Counted from the stretch's first letter, positions 17,970 to 27,890 are shown. The stretch: 64,000 bases of DNA from Proteiniphilum propionicum (GCF_022267555.1 NZ_CP073586.1:1612001-1676000), one strand, 5' to 3'. The notes: a model not told the origin generated them from the letters alone. Made by a program: numbers and translations.

Positions 17970-20690
17970 ATGGAAAGAAAGAGAGTTTACACCTTTGGAA
18001 ACGGCGCAGCCGAAGGGAGAGCAGATATGAAAAACCTGCTCGGAGGAAAAGGAGCAAACCTTGCTGAAATGAATTTGATTGGTGTTCCGGTTCCTCCCGG
18101 ATTTACTATTACCACTGAAGTTTGTACTGAGTACAACGAATTGGGAAAGGAGTATGTGATCGGCGTATTAAAAGATGAGGTTGAGAGCGCAGTTTCACGT
18201 ATAGAAGAGCTGACAGGAACTAAGTTTGGCGATAAGAATAATCCATGCCTGGTTTCTGTACGTTCCGGAGCACGTGTCTCTATGCCGGGTATGATGGATA
18301 CCGTGTTAAACCTTGGCTTAAACGATGATGCCGTTGAAGGGATAGCCGTGAAATCGGGTAATGACCGTTTCGCATGGGACTCATACCGCCGCTTTGTACA
18401 AATGTATGGTGATGTGGTATTGGGGATGAAACCGCAAAGTAAGGAAGATATTGACCCTTTTGAAGAGATCATGGATGAAATGAAGTTATCAAAAGGTGTG
18501 GAGCTGGATACAGATCTTACAACTGAAGACCTGAAAGAGCTGGTTAAGAGATTTAAGGTGGCAGTAAAGGAGAAAACCGGGCACGATTTTCCCGTCGATC
18601 CATGGGATCAGTTATGGGGAGCTGTCTGTGCAGTTTTCGACAGCTGGATGAACGAAAGGGCGATCCTCTATCGCAAAATGAACAATTTCCCCGAAGAGTG
18701 GGGTACTGCCGTCAACGTTCAGGCAATGGTTTATGGTAACATGGGAAAGACTTCGGGTACGGGTGTTGCATTTACCCGTGATGCGGCAACGGGCGAAGAT
18801 ATTTTCAACGGAGAGTATCTGATAGATGCACAGGGGGAAGATGTAGTATCGGGGGTTCGTACGCCTCAGCAGATAACAATTGAAGGATCTCGTCGCTGGG
18901 CTAAACTGCAAGGTATATCTGAGGAGGAACGTGCAGCGCAATACCCTTCACTGGAGGAGGCTCTTCCAGAATGTGCAAAAGAGCTTATAGATGTTCAGCA
19001 AAAACTGGAAGACTATTTTAAAGATATGCAGGACCTGGAATTTACCATTCAGGATGGGAAGCTTTGGATTCTTCAGACCCGTAGCGGAAAACGTACCGGA
19101 GCAGCAATGGTAAAGATTGCTATGGATATGTTGAAACAGGGATATATAGATGAAAAAACTACACTTAGACGCTGTGATCCGGAGAAGTTGGATGAACTGC
19201 TGCACCCTGTCTTCCACAAAAAAGCATTGGCAAGTGTAAAACCGGTTACCAGCGGACTTCCGGCATCACCAGGTGCTGCCGCGGGGCAAATAGTGTTCCA
19301 TGCCGATGAAGCAGAAGAGTGGAGCAAAGAGGGCAAGAAGGTAATTCTCTGCCGTATAGAGACCTCTCCTGAAGATTTGCGCGGAATGGCATCCTCGCAG
19401 GGTATACTTACTACTCGTGGAGGAATGACCTCACACGCCGCAGTAGTAGCAAGAGGTATGGGTAAGTGCTGCGTATCAGCAGCCAATAACCTGTTTATCG
19501 ATTATAAAGCGCGTATAATGACTATTAACGGCAAGGAACTGAAAGAGGGTGACTGGATCTCCCTTGACGGATCTACCGGAAATGTGTATGAAGGCAAAAT
19601 TCAGACTCAGGATGCCGAACTTGATGATAATTTCAGAGAGTTGATGCTGTTAGCAGATAAATATGCACGTATGGATGTAAGGACCAATGCTGATACACCT
19701 CACGATGCTATCGTTGCGCGTAATTTTGGGGCTAAGGGGATTGGGTTGTGCCGCACAGAGCATATGTTCTTCGAAGAAGACAAGATTGTTCCTATGCGAG
19801 AGATGATTCTAGCCAAGAATGAGGAGGGGCGGCGTAAAGCACTTGAAAAACTGCTCCCATTGCAGAAAAAGGATTTTATTGGAATATTTAAAGCGATGGA
19901 CGGACTTGCCGTTACCATTCGCCTTCTTGATCCGCCGTTGCATGAATTTGTTCCTCACGATGAAAAAGGACAAATGGAGATGGCCAAAGTTATGGGTATA
20001 TCATATAAAGATATACATGAGCGTGTGGAAGGGCTTATGGAGTCAAACCCCATGCTTGGATTGCGTGGCTGTCGCCTGGGGAACCTATACCCCGAGATCA
20101 CAGAGATGCAGACACGAGCCATCATGGAGGCTGCTATTGAACTGAAAAAGGAGGGCGTAGAAGCCTTTCCTGAGATCATGGTGCCATTAACAGGTATCGT
20201 CTTTGAGTTCAAAGCCCAGAAAGATATCATCGAAAAAACCATTCAACAGGTGTTCGCTGAAAATAACGACTCTGTGGACTATAAGATCGGGACAATGATT
20301 GAAATTCCGCGTGCAGCGCTTACCGCCCACAAGATCGCTCAGGAGGCTGATTTTTTCTCTTTTGGGACAAATGACCTTACACAGATGACATTCGGTTATA
20401 GCCGCGACGACGTTGCCAAGTTTCTGCCGATGTATATAGACAAGGGCATCCTAAAACAGGATCCTTTTGCTGTTCTCGACCAGAACGGTGTTGGACAACT
20501 TGTTCGCATGGCAGTCCAGAAAGGACGTGAGGTGCGCCCGACGCTTAAATGTGGTATATGTGGTGAGCATGGCGGCGAACCTTCATCGGTGAAATTCTGT
20601 CATACTGTGGGACTGAACTATGTTTCATGTTCTCCTTTCCGCGTACCAATTGCACGTTTGGCTGCAGCACAAGCTGCAATTGAAGGGTAA
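17970..20690 (+). CDS. ppdK: Pyruvate, phosphate dikinase
   Basis: A 906-residue enzyme that interconverts pyruvate + ATP + Pi with PEP + AMP + PPi, used for anaerobic glycolysis or gluconeogenesis. The domains run in order: ATP-grasp nucleotide-binding domain (LLGGKGANLAEM; SVRSGARVSMPGMMDTVLN), the swivelling phosphohistidine domain (GGMTSHAAVVARGMGK, His489) and the PEP/pyruvate TIM barrel (GIGLCRTEHMF; MIEIPRAAL; FSFGTNDLTQMT; CGICGEHGGEP). A -7-like box TATATTTG sits at 17899-17906. The gene is a single unit with a strong terminator. Confidence 0.97.
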   Translation: MERKRVYTFGNGAAEGRADMKNLLGGKGANLAEMNLIGVPVPPGFTITTEVCTEYNELGKEYVIGVLKDEVESAVSRIEELTGTKFGDKNNPCLVSVRSGARVSMPGMMDTVLNLGLNDDAVEGIAVKSGNDRFAWDSYRRFVQMYGDVVLGMKPQSKEDIDPFEEIMDEMKLSKGVELDTDLTTEDLKELVKRFKVAVKEKTGHDFPVDPWDQLWGAVCAVFDSWMNERAILYRKMNNFPEEWGTAVNVQAMVYGNMGKTSGTGVAFTRDAATGEDIFNGEYLIDAQGEDVVSGVRTPQQITIEGSRRWAKLQGISEEERAAQYPSLEEALPECAKELIDVQQKLEDYFKDMQDLEFTIQDGKLWILQTRSGKRTGAAMVKIAMDMLKQGYIDEKTTLRRCDPEKLDELLHPVFHKKALASVKPVTSGLPASPGAAAGQIVFHADEAEEWSKEGKKVILCRIETSPEDLRGMASSQGILTTRGGMTSHAAVVARGMGKCCVSAANNLFIDYKARIMTINGKELKEGDWISLDGSTGNVYEGKIQTQDAELDDNFRELMLLADKYARMDVRTNADTPHDAIVARNFGAKGIGLCRTEHMFFEEDKIVPMREMILAKNEEGRRKALEKLLPLQKKDFIGIFKAMDGLAVTIRLLDPPLHEFVPHDEKGQMEMAKVMGISYKDIHERVEGLMESNPMLGLRGCRLGNLYPEITEMQTRAIMEAAIELKKEGVEAFPEIMVPLTGIVFEFKAQKDIIEKTIQQVFAENNDSVDYKIGTMIEIPRAALTAHKIAQEADFFSFGTNDLTQMTFGYSRDDVAKFLPMYIDKGILKQDPFAVLDQNGVGQLVRMAVQKGREVRPTLKCGICGEHGGEPSSVKFCHTVGLNYVSCSPFRVPIARLAAAQAAIEG

Positions 20691-20722
20691 GGAAAAAGCC
20701 CTTCTGTGATATATAAATTATG

Positions 20723-20763
20723 CACAGGGCCCCTGTACACCGGGGCTTTGTGTGTTTTTTTAA
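20723..20763 (+). terminator. Intrinsic terminator after ppdK
   Basis: CACAGGGCCCC, short loop, CGGGGCTTTGTG, then TTTTTTT. The rest of the 278-base gap (20764-20968) is AT-rich and holds no gene I can support; a 60-codon frame over it is low-complexity and lacks a start signal. Confidence 0.85.
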
Positions 20764-20968
20764 CTCTTTATCTAAATATCAGCAAAAAAAAGGGAAGCAG
20801 ATATATATTTTTAAGCCATTTCCGAACCCAAACAACATTTGTACTGTTATTTATACGGAATAAAAAACATCTTCCCCTATTTTCATAACTTTTAATATAT
20901 GATTGGTAGGCTTATACATGTAATATAAGTAATTTTACACTTCGTATTTATAAACCAATGAAAAGAGA

Positions 20969-22333
20969 ATGAATTATTCAATAAAAATGCTTTTTGTTTT
21001 AGTTGCTTTTGTAGTTGTGCAACAACTCATCTCACAAAACAATGTTATAGATGAAATTGTATGGGTTGTTGGCGACGAGGCTATCCTGAAATCGGAGGTA
21101 GAGGAGTACCGTAAGGATATACTTATGCAAAATCAACGTATCGAGGGTGATCCCTACTGCTTTATTCCCGAACAACTGGCCATACATAAACTTTTTCTCG
21201 ATCAGGCTAAGCTAGACAGTATTGAAGTGCAGCAGTCGAATGTGAATCGCGAACTTGAATACACTATCAATAATTATATTTCTTCTATCGGATCTGTTGA
21301 ACGGCTGGAGGAGTATTTTGGGAAAAGTATTGCCTCTATACGGGAAGATCTTCGCGAACAGATCAGAGAGCAACAGTTGATACAAGGGGTGCAACAAAAG
21401 CATTTTGGCAATATTCAGCTGGCACCATCCGAAATTCGTAAATTTTACAACAGTTTACCGCAGGACAGCCTCCCATTTATTCCAACCGCCGTGGAGGTGC
21501 AGATAATAACTGTGGAACCTGAAATACCATTGTCGGAGATAGATAATGTGAAGGGCAGGTTACGCGAATATACCGACCAGATTAACCGTGGAGAAAAAGA
21601 GTTTTCCACACTGGCTCTGTTGCATTCCGAGGATCCTTCGGCCATTAAAGGAGGCGAGCTTGGCTTTATGAACCGCTCTGGATTCGTTCCCGAATTTTCT
21701 AACGTTGCTTTTGCATTAAGTGATCCCAAGAAAGTGTCTAACATTGTGGAAACAGAATATGGTTTTCACATTATACAGCTTATTGAACGCAGAGGTGATA
21801 TGGGCAATTTCCGGCATATATTGCTTAAGCCCAAAGTGCCACAGGAGTCGCTTGATACGGCATTGGTCAGGTTAGACTCCATCAGGGGAGGGATTATGAG
21901 TAAAAAAATCACCTTTGAAGATGCAGCAACATATCTTTCTGCAGACAAAGATACCAGGAACAATAAAGGTATAATGGTGAACAATGTACCCAGGAGCTCT
22001 AATTACGGTACACCGAGGTTTGCTCTGAATGAGCTGAACCAGGATATTGCCAAGATTGCTGGCGAAATGAAAGAGGGGGAGGTGTCAGGGCCGTTTATCA
22101 TGATAAATGACAAAGGCAGGCAGGTGGCAGCTATTGTAAAGATTACCGATCGAAACGAAGGTCATCGTGCCAATATCAACAACGATTATCAGGTCATTAA
22201 ACAGATGGCTGAGAATGCCAAGCAGCAGCGGCTTGTGGATGATTGGCTGCAGGCTAAGATTGAAAAGACATACGTTCGTATAGACCCTGACTGGCAGGGA
22301 TGTGAGTACAAATATAAAGGCTGGTTAAAGTAA
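20969..22333 (+). CDS. Periplasmic peptidyl-prolyl isomerase (parvulin, SurA-like)
   Basis: A 454-residue protein with a signal sequence (about residues 1-22), a SurA N-terminal chaperone-like part (DEIVWVVGDEAILKSEVEEY) and two parvulin domains: the first complete (EFSTLALLHSEDPSAIKGGE; EYGFHIIQLIERRG), the second weaker (FRHILLKPKVPQ). It assists outer-membrane protein folding in the periplasm. The next gene, an OstA-like LPS-transport protein, starts 17 bases downstream, so the two envelope-assembly genes form an operon. Confidence 0.9.
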   Translation: MNYSIKMLFVLVAFVVVQQLISQNNVIDEIVWVVGDEAILKSEVEEYRKDILMQNQRIEGDPYCFIPEQLAIHKLFLDQAKLDSIEVQQSNVNRELEYTINNYISSIGSVERLEEYFGKSIASIREDLREQIREQQLIQGVQQKHFGNIQLAPSEIRKFYNSLPQDSLPFIPTAVEVQIITVEPEIPLSEIDNVKGRLREYTDQINRGEKEFSTLALLHSEDPSAIKGGELGFMNRSGFVPEFSNVAFALSDPKKVSNIVETEYGFHIIQLIERRGDMGNFRHILLKPKVPQESLDTALVRLDSIRGGIMSKKITFEDAATYLSADKDTRNNKGIMVNNVPRSSNYGTPRFALNELNQDIAKIAGEMKEGEVSGPFIMINDKGRQVAAIVKITDRNEGHRANINNDYQVIKQMAENAKQQRLVDDWLQAKIEKTYVRIDPDWQGCEYKYKGWLK

Positions 22334-22350
22334 CCCCTTTTTTCAGGTAT

Positions 22351-23976
22351 ATGAATAGATCTGTTTCACAATTTTTACTGGGAAGCGCGCTTCTCATGGG
22401 TGTGTTTTTCCTTGTCATGGAATCGGTCAAAGCCCAACAGCCATCATCCGGAAAACCCATTAATGACTCTAAAACCCAGATTGTTGAAATGAAACAAGCC
22501 GATTTGTGGAATAAGAGGGATGGATTCAGTGCCGAGATTCTTATTGGCAATGTGATTTTCTTTCATGATGGCGCATTCATGTATTGTGATAGTGCTTATC
22601 TTTTCCAGCAGACCAACTCTTTTGAGGCATTCGGCAACGTTAGGATGGAGCAGGGTGATACCATCTTTGTATATGGCGATTATCTGCATTATAACGGCAA
22701 TACACGACTGGCCAGGCTTCGGGATAACATTCGGATGGAAGACAGGACTGCAACACTCTTTACCGACAGCCTCGACTACGACCGTGTAGCAAACTTAGGC
22801 TACTATTTCGATGGAGGTATGCTGGTTGATGATAAGAATGAGCTGACGTCCTATTGGGGTCAGTATAACCCAGATACAAAAGAGGCTTTGTTCAGTGACA
22901 GCGTTAAGTTGATAAACGAAAAATACACCATATATTCCGATACGCTGAAATATAACACGGAATCAAAATATGCAGATATCCTGGGCCCCTCCAGGATTGT
23001 ATCGGACAGTGGTTATGTAATTACCAGCAACGGGTGGTATAATACCGTGACTGAGGATTCACGCCTGCTTGATCGTTCTGAAATTTACAGTAACGACGGA
23101 ACAAAAATCCTGATTGGAGACACTATCCTGTATAACCGTCAAACAGGAGAGGGTGAGGTGTTTGGCCATATGTTTCTTGAGGACAAGGTGAGAAAAACAA
23201 TCCTACAGGGGAATTATGGTTTTTACAATGAAAAAACCGAGTATGGATTAGCTTCTGATTCAGCATTTGCAATCGACTATTCGCAGAAAGAGAGCTTGTT
23301 TGTTCACGGAGACACACTCATCATGAGTACAGACTCAACATACCGGGATATCAAAACTTTTTACAACGTACGCTTTTACAGGTCAGATCTTCAGGGTGTG
23401 TGCGACTCTATGCTCTACTCTTCACGCGACTCAATGGTGTATATGAATGGAGACCCCGTAATATGGAGTGAGAATAACCAGATACTGGGTAATCAGATAA
23501 ATGTTTATCTGAATGACTCAACTATAGAAAAAGCTATTGTAAAAGATTATGCCCTTGCAATTCAGGACAGAGGAGAGGAAAATCAGTTCAATCAGTTGAG
23601 CGGAAGAGATATGACAGCATTTTTCAGAGATGGCAATGTGTATTATGTGCTGGTGGAGGGCAATGCCGAATCGTTGTACTATCTGGTAAAAGAGGATAGT
23701 ACTATTATAGGGCTGAATAAAACAGAAAGCGCCTATCTGTCAATGGATATTGAAGGCAATAAAATCAAGAAACTGAAAATGTGGTCATCTACGTCTGCAG
23801 TAACCAATCCACTACCGCTACTCAAACCTGATGAGTTGCATTTGAAAGGATTTATCTGGCTTGATTATCTGCGTCCCTCCGGCTCTGACGATATATTCCG
23901 CATTAATGAGAGACGTGGTTCAGAAGCTGTAGAGCCCCGCCAGAAACGTTTCGAAAGAGAAGACATAACACTGTAG
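22351..23976 (+). CDS. OstA-like protein (LptA/LptD N-domain type) of LPS transport
   Basis: A 541-residue protein with an N-terminal hydrophobic signal (LLGSALLMGVFFLVMESVKA) followed by repeated beta-jellyroll turns of the OstA type: GNVIFFHDGAFMYCDSAYLF, GNVRMEQGDTIFVYGDYLHY, DNIRMEDRTATLFTDSLDYD, and further repeats. Proteins of this type bridge LPS across the periplasm. The length fits the Bacteroidetes 'OstA-like' family. A C-terminal soluble tail (about 60 residues) replaces the LptD barrel. Confidence 0.88.
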   Translation: MNRSVSQFLLGSALLMGVFFLVMESVKAQQPSSGKPINDSKTQIVEMKQADLWNKRDGFSAEILIGNVIFFHDGAFMYCDSAYLFQQTNSFEAFGNVRMEQGDTIFVYGDYLHYNGNTRLARLRDNIRMEDRTATLFTDSLDYDRVANLGYYFDGGMLVDDKNELTSYWGQYNPDTKEALFSDSVKLINEKYTIYSDTLKYNTESKYADILGPSRIVSDSGYVITSNGWYNTVTEDSRLLDRSEIYSNDGTKILIGDTILYNRQTGEGEVFGHMFLEDKVRKTILQGNYGFYNEKTEYGLASDSAFAIDYSQKESLFVHGDTLIMSTDSTYRDIKTFYNVRFYRSDLQGVCDSMLYSSRDSMVYMNGDPVIWSENNQILGNQINVYLNDSTIEKAIVKDYALAIQDRGEENQFNQLSGRDMTAFFRDGNVYYVLVEGNAESLYYLVKEDSTIIGLNKTESAYLSMDIEGNKIKKLKMWSSTSAVTNPLPLLKPDELHLKGFIWLDYLRPSGSDDIFRINERRGSEAVEPRQKRFEREDITL

Positions 23977-23983
23977 TGTGTGA

Positions 23984-24015
23984 TTTGTCAATTTTAAAGG
24001 TATTCTTTACTTTTG
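23984..24015 (+). promoter_or_regulatory. Promoter TTTG-N20-TACTTTTG
   Basis: -33 TTTG 23984-23987 and -7 TACTTTTG 24008-24015, 29 bases before the small membrane-protein gene at 24044. It would drive that gene and mutL. Confidence 0.7.
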
Positions 24016-24043
24016 TATTATTAAAAAATATCATTTATTACTT

Positions 24044-24367
24044 ATGGCCACTTTTTTTTTCTATAATAACAGAAAACCGCGAAAATTCAATTATAAACCT
24101 ATTCTGTATAATCCGGAAGAAGAGGCTCGTAAGGAGAGGCTGCAAAAACGTATTGAGGAAATTAAAAGAGAGATGGGCGTGTTGCCACCTGAGGAGGAAA
24201 AAGATAAGAAAGATTTTAAGACGGAATTCATATCCCAAACTCACTATCTGAGGAAACGAAAAGAAAGGGAGAAAGAAGGACGGCAAACAATTTTCTCTAA
24301 CAACCTATTACTCATCGTTATTCTTTTAATACTTCTTGCAATTTTTGTTTTCTGGTTTTTGCGGTAA
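24044..24367 (+). CDS. Small single-span membrane protein, unknown function
   Basis: A 107-residue protein: a basic, charged N-terminal segment (FYNNRKPRKFNYKPILYNPE), a charged helix (EARKERLQKRIEEIKREMGV) and one C-terminal membrane helix (LLLIVILLILLAIFVFWFLR) ending at the stop. It would therefore be tail-anchored, with the charged part in the cytoplasm. Its stop is 17 bases before the mutL ATG, so the two are probably co-transcribed. I recognise the layout as a conserved Bacteroidales neighbour of mutL but not a function. Confidence 0.7.
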   Translation: MATFFFYNNRKPRKFNYKPILYNPEEEARKERLQKRIEEIKREMGVLPPEEEKDKKDFKTEFISQTHYLRKRKEREKEGRQTIFSNNLLLIVILLILLAIFVFWFLR

Positions 24368-24383
24368 ATATAACATCCTAATA

Positions 24384-26219
24384 ATGTCAGACATAATAAA
24401 TTTACTCCCTGATTCCATAGCAAATCAAATAGCAGCAGGAGAAGTAATCCAACGCCCCGCTTCTGTGGTGAAGGAATTAGTTGAAAACTCACTTGACGCG
24501 GGTGCTACCCATATTCAAATATACATAAAAGATGCCGGGCGCACACTAATACAGGTAATTGATAATGGCAGAGGTATGTCGGCTACCGATTTGAGGATGT
24601 CGTTTGAGCGACATGCTACTTCTAAAATCAGGAGTGTTGATGATCTTTTTGCACTCACTACAATGGGATTCCGAGGTGAGGCACTTCCTTCAATCGCGGC
24701 AATTTCTCAAATTGAGGCTAAGAGCCGAAGGACAGAAGATGAGCTGGGCTCATTGCTGGTTATTTCCGGTTCTAAACTTGAAAAACAGGAAATAGTTGCC
24801 TGTGCAGAAGGTACATCTGTTTCAGTAAAAAATATTTTTTTCAATGTTCCCGCAAGACGAAAATTCCTGAAATCCAATGAAACAGAACGTCGGAATATAT
24901 TCTCCGAAGTTGAACGTATCGTGCTGGTCAATCCCGATGTAGAGTTTACCCTTATTGAAAATGATGTGGAGACTTTGCATCTTCCAAAAGCGGGATTAAG
25001 ACAACGTATTGTACAAATGGAGGGGAAGAACGTTAATCAGCAGTTGATAGAGATAGATGAGGATACAACATTAGGAAAAATACACGGGTATGTAGGACGT
25101 CCCGAATTTGCCAAAAAAAGGAGAGCGAGCCAGAACTTCTTCGTCAACAACCGGTATATCCGCCATCCCTATTTTCACAGGGCTGTGATGGCCGCATTTG
25201 AGCCGTTGATAGCTCCAAATGAAAAGCCGGCTTACTATATATATTTTCAGGTAGATCCCGATACAATTGATGTAAACATTCACCCTACAAAGACAGAGGT
25301 GAAGTTCGAAAACGAACAGGCTCTCTGGCAAATTTTAATGGTTACGATAAAAGAGTCACTTGGAAAGTTCAATGCTATTCCAAGTATCGATTTCGACAGG
25401 GATGATGCTCCGGAAATACCCATTTTTGACTCATCACGCAGCTCTCCAATGCCAAAAGTGAGCTTCGACCCTGACTACAATCCCTTCCGAAGCCCTCATT
25501 CTGCAACTCAGAAAGCATCTTCACCTGTTTTTGGGTGGAAGCAGATTTATAGAGGTTTTGAAAATGAGAAACAGTATATTGCCGATTCAGATGGAGACAC
25601 CAACAAAACACTCTTCAAGACGGCAGGGGCAGATCATAATATGTCTGATGCCGATCTCTTTCCTGAGCATTATCAGTACAAACAAAAATATATTCTCACA
25701 TCTGTTAAATCAGGACTGATGATAATAGATCAGCACAGGGCTCATATACGCATACTTTTTGATAAGTATCTGGAAGAGATCAAAAACAGGAAAGGTGTTT
25801 CTCAAAGGGTCCTGTTCCCTGATGTGCTGGAGCTATCTGCATCAGAGGCATCTGTATTACCATCCATAACAGATGATATTGAAGCACTTGGCTTTGAATT
25901 GAGCGATCTTGGAAATAACTGCTTTGCTATTCAGGGTATTCCTTCAGAAATTGAAAACGCCGATCCGTCGTTACTCATTCGTTCCATGATTGGTAAAAGC
26001 CTGGAAACCGCAAGTGATGTGAAATCAGATATTCAGGAGTCTATTGCTCTTTCACTAGCTTGCCTGACTGCCATTCCACATGGAAGGACGTTAACATCTG
26101 AAGAGATGTTGCTTATTGTAAGTCAGCTCTTTGCCACTAAGACACCTACTTATACCCCAGACGGGCAAACAATAATAAGCGTACTTTCGGAAGCTGAAAT
26201 TGAAAAAAAAATGCATTAA
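24384..26219 (+). CDS. mutL: DNA mismatch repair protein MutL
   Basis: A 612-residue protein (start ATG 24384, MSDIINLLPDSIANQIAAGE). The GHKL ATPase motifs are clear: ELVENSLDAG, DNGRGM, GFRGEALPSIAA. The C-terminal dimerisation domain carries DQHRAHIRILFD in place of the canonical endonuclease motif DQHAxxERxxxE: the metal-binding Glu is Ile and the second Glu is Asp. This suggests that this MutL does not nick DNA by that motif, or that the nick comes from elsewhere. It links MutS to downstream excision. Confidence 0.95.
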   Translation: MSDIINLLPDSIANQIAAGEVIQRPASVVKELVENSLDAGATHIQIYIKDAGRTLIQVIDNGRGMSATDLRMSFERHATSKIRSVDDLFALTTMGFRGEALPSIAAISQIEAKSRRTEDELGSLLVISGSKLEKQEIVACAEGTSVSVKNIFFNVPARRKFLKSNETERRNIFSEVERIVLVNPDVEFTLIENDVETLHLPKAGLRQRIVQMEGKNVNQQLIEIDEDTTLGKIHGYVGRPEFAKKRRASQNFFVNNRYIRHPYFHRAVMAAFEPLIAPNEKPAYYIYFQVDPDTIDVNIHPTKTEVKFENEQALWQILMVTIKESLGKFNAIPSIDFDRDDAPEIPIFDSSRSSPMPKVSFDPDYNPFRSPHSATQKASSPVFGWKQIYRGFENEKQYIADSDGDTNKTLFKTAGADHNMSDADLFPEHYQYKQKYILTSVKSGLMIIDQHRAHIRILFDKYLEEIKNRKGVSQRVLFPDVLELSASEASVLPSITDDIEALGFELSDLGNNCFAIQGIPSEIENADPSLLIRSMIGKSLETASDVKSDIQESIALSLACLTAIPHGRTLTSEEMLLIVSQLFATKTPTYTPDGQTIISVLSEAEIEKKMH

Positions 26220-26259
26220 AATATAGTAATATAAATTTCACCTTTTAACAACATATACT

Positions 26260-27225
26260 ATGGATTATTCTTATTGTGGAACAAGTGGAGTGCAACTGCC
26301 CAAAATATCGTTGGGGCTATGGCACAATTTCGGATTTACAGACGATTATAAAATGGCTCGCGAAATGATTGTTTATGCTTTTGAACAAGGTATAACACAC
26401 TTCGACCTGGCAAATAATTACGGGCCTCCTCCGGGATCAGCTGAATCAAATTTCGGGAAAATATTGAAAGAGAATCTACTTTCTCATCGTGATGAGATGA
26501 TTATCTCTTCAAAGGCAGGTCATCTAATGTGGGAAGGTCCCTACGGTGACGGATCGTCAAGAAAGTATATCATGGCGAGTATTGATCAGAGCCTAAAAAG
26601 GACAGGTCTGGAATATTTTGATATTTTTTATTCGCATCGTTACGATCCTAACACGCCTGTAGAAGAAACCATGCAGGCACTTGTGGATATTGTTCGCCAG
26701 GGTAAAGCATTATATGTAGGCATATCAAAGTATCCTCCCGAAGTGGCGCAAAAGTCGTTGAATTATTTGAAAGACAGAGATGTGCCTTGTCTTATTTTTC
26801 AGGACAAGTACAGTATGTTTAACCGAAAGCCTGAAGAGGAAATATTTAGGATAACAGAGGAGTATGGAGCTGGTTTTATAGCATTTTCACCACTGGCACA
26901 GGGATTACTCACTAATAAATATCTGAATGGCATTCCTGAATATTCTCGTGCGGCAGACCCGACAGGATTTCTACAGAGGGAGCAGGTCACTCAAACACTT
27001 GTTGATAAAGTGAGACAGTTAAAAGAAATTGCAAACCAACGCGGGCAAACAATGGCTGAGATGGCTCTTGCTTGGGCATTAAGGGATAAAAGAGTAACCT
27101 CCCTTATAGTGGGTTCGCGTAACGTGGAACAACTAAAAGATAACATTAACGCCTTGCAAAACCTCATTTTTTCAAATGAAGAATTGGTGTTGATAGATAA
27201 TATTCTTGACGGGGCTACGTTATAA
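26260..27225 (+). CDS. Aldo/keto reductase (YghZ/L-glyceraldehyde-3-phosphate reductase type)
   Basis: A 321-residue NADPH-dependent TIM-barrel oxidoreductase. The catalytic tetrad is visible: Asp and Tyr in THFDLANNYG, Lys in ISSKAGH, and His in IFYSHRYDP. The GPPPGSAES loop is typical of the AKR14 group. A C-terminal NADPH-site loop reads IVGSRNVEQLKDN. It is the first gene after mutL, 40 bases downstream, and may be part of the same transcript. Confidence 0.9.
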   Translation: MDYSYCGTSGVQLPKISLGLWHNFGFTDDYKMAREMIVYAFEQGITHFDLANNYGPPPGSAESNFGKILKENLLSHRDEMIISSKAGHLMWEGPYGDGSSRKYIMASIDQSLKRTGLEYFDIFYSHRYDPNTPVEETMQALVDIVRQGKALYVGISKYPPEVAQKSLNYLKDRDVPCLIFQDKYSMFNRKPEEEIFRITEEYGAGFIAFSPLAQGLLTNKYLNGIPEYSRAADPTGFLQREQVTQTLVDKVRQLKEIANQRGQTMAEMALAWALRDKRVTSLIVGSRNVEQLKDNINALQNLIFSNEELVLIDNILDGATL

Positions 27226-27273
27226 TGAGAAAGGCTATAACTCAAAGAGTAGGCGAAAGTATTAAATATCAAA

Positions 27274-27747
27274 ATGATGAAGAGAGTTGCGCCCGCTATT
27301 ATGCTGATTATTATGGTTTTATCATCGTGTGTAGATGAGGCTCCTCGCCACTCGATTCCTTTTGCCCCTGTAAATTTCAGAATTGATCTGAACAGTTATG
27401 ATATAGCACTGAAAAATGCAATGTCTTATAAGATATTTTCAGAGAAAGATCGCCGTTTTGCTTCCGACCGGTTTGGTTTTTCTGGTATATTGGCTGTTAC
27501 AGATGCAACCGGAGCATCAATCTATGCATATGATCTCTGCTGTCCGTATGAAGACAATAAGACAATAAGAGTTGATCCGGATTACGACCCTACCGGATAT
27601 AACGGAAAAGCCTGTTGCCCCTCGTGTGGAAGCATATTTGTTCTTATGTATGGATTAGGAAGTGTTGAGTCGGGACCGGCTAAGGAGCCGTTGCAGAGAT
27701 ATACTGTGATGCCCCTTCACGGTGACAGTTATCGTATTGTGAATTGA
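27274..27747 (+). CDS. Lipoprotein with a Rieske-like fold signature
   Basis: A 157-residue protein with a lipoprotein signal (IIMVLSSC, Cys20 or so). The sequence has two Cys-rich loops, YDLCCPYED and KACCPSCGSIFVLMYGLG, spaced as in Rieske [2Fe-2S] proteins, but the paired ligand histidines (CxH / CxxH) are not present, so any cluster would need other ligands. The tail YTVMPLHGDSYRIVN matches the end of the Rieske fold. Function unknown; it may bind a different metal centre or none. It lies 48 bases after the aldo/keto reductase. Confidence 0.75.
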   Translation: MMKRVAPAIMLIIMVLSSCVDEAPRHSIPFAPVNFRIDLNSYDIALKNAMSYKIFSEKDRRFASDRFGFSGILAVTDATGASIYAYDLCCPYEDNKTIRVDPDYDPTGYNGKACCPSCGSIFVLMYGLGSVESGPAKEPLQRYTVMPLHGDSYRIVN

Positions 27748-27773
27748 CGTTTTAAAGAAAAAGATCATTATAA

Positions 27774-27818
27774 CAGTTCTTAACGCTCTTTGTGTTGCGT
27801 TGAGAACTGCTTTTTTTT
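27774..27818 (+). terminator. Intrinsic terminator
   Basis: CAGTTCTTAACGC, a ten-base loop, GCGTTGAGAACTG, then nine Ts. It ends the lipoprotein unit and overlaps the next promoter. Confidence 0.9.
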
Positions 27819-27826
27819 TATCTTTG
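27795..27826 (+). promoter_or_regulatory. Promoter TTG-N21-TATCTTTG for the antiporter
   Basis: TTG 27795-27797 lies inside the terminator hairpin and the -7 box TATCTTTG is at 27819-27826, directly in its T-tract. Terminator and promoter therefore share bases. Confidence 0.65.
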
Positions 27827-27890
27827 CGCCGATTTTTTTACGGGTATAATCTTTCGCGGAATTTCAATTATACCCTAATACCCTTACTTG

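Noticed and set aside
20706-20888. 60-codon frame after ppdK
   Set aside because: It overlaps the terminator, is low-complexity and has no start signal.
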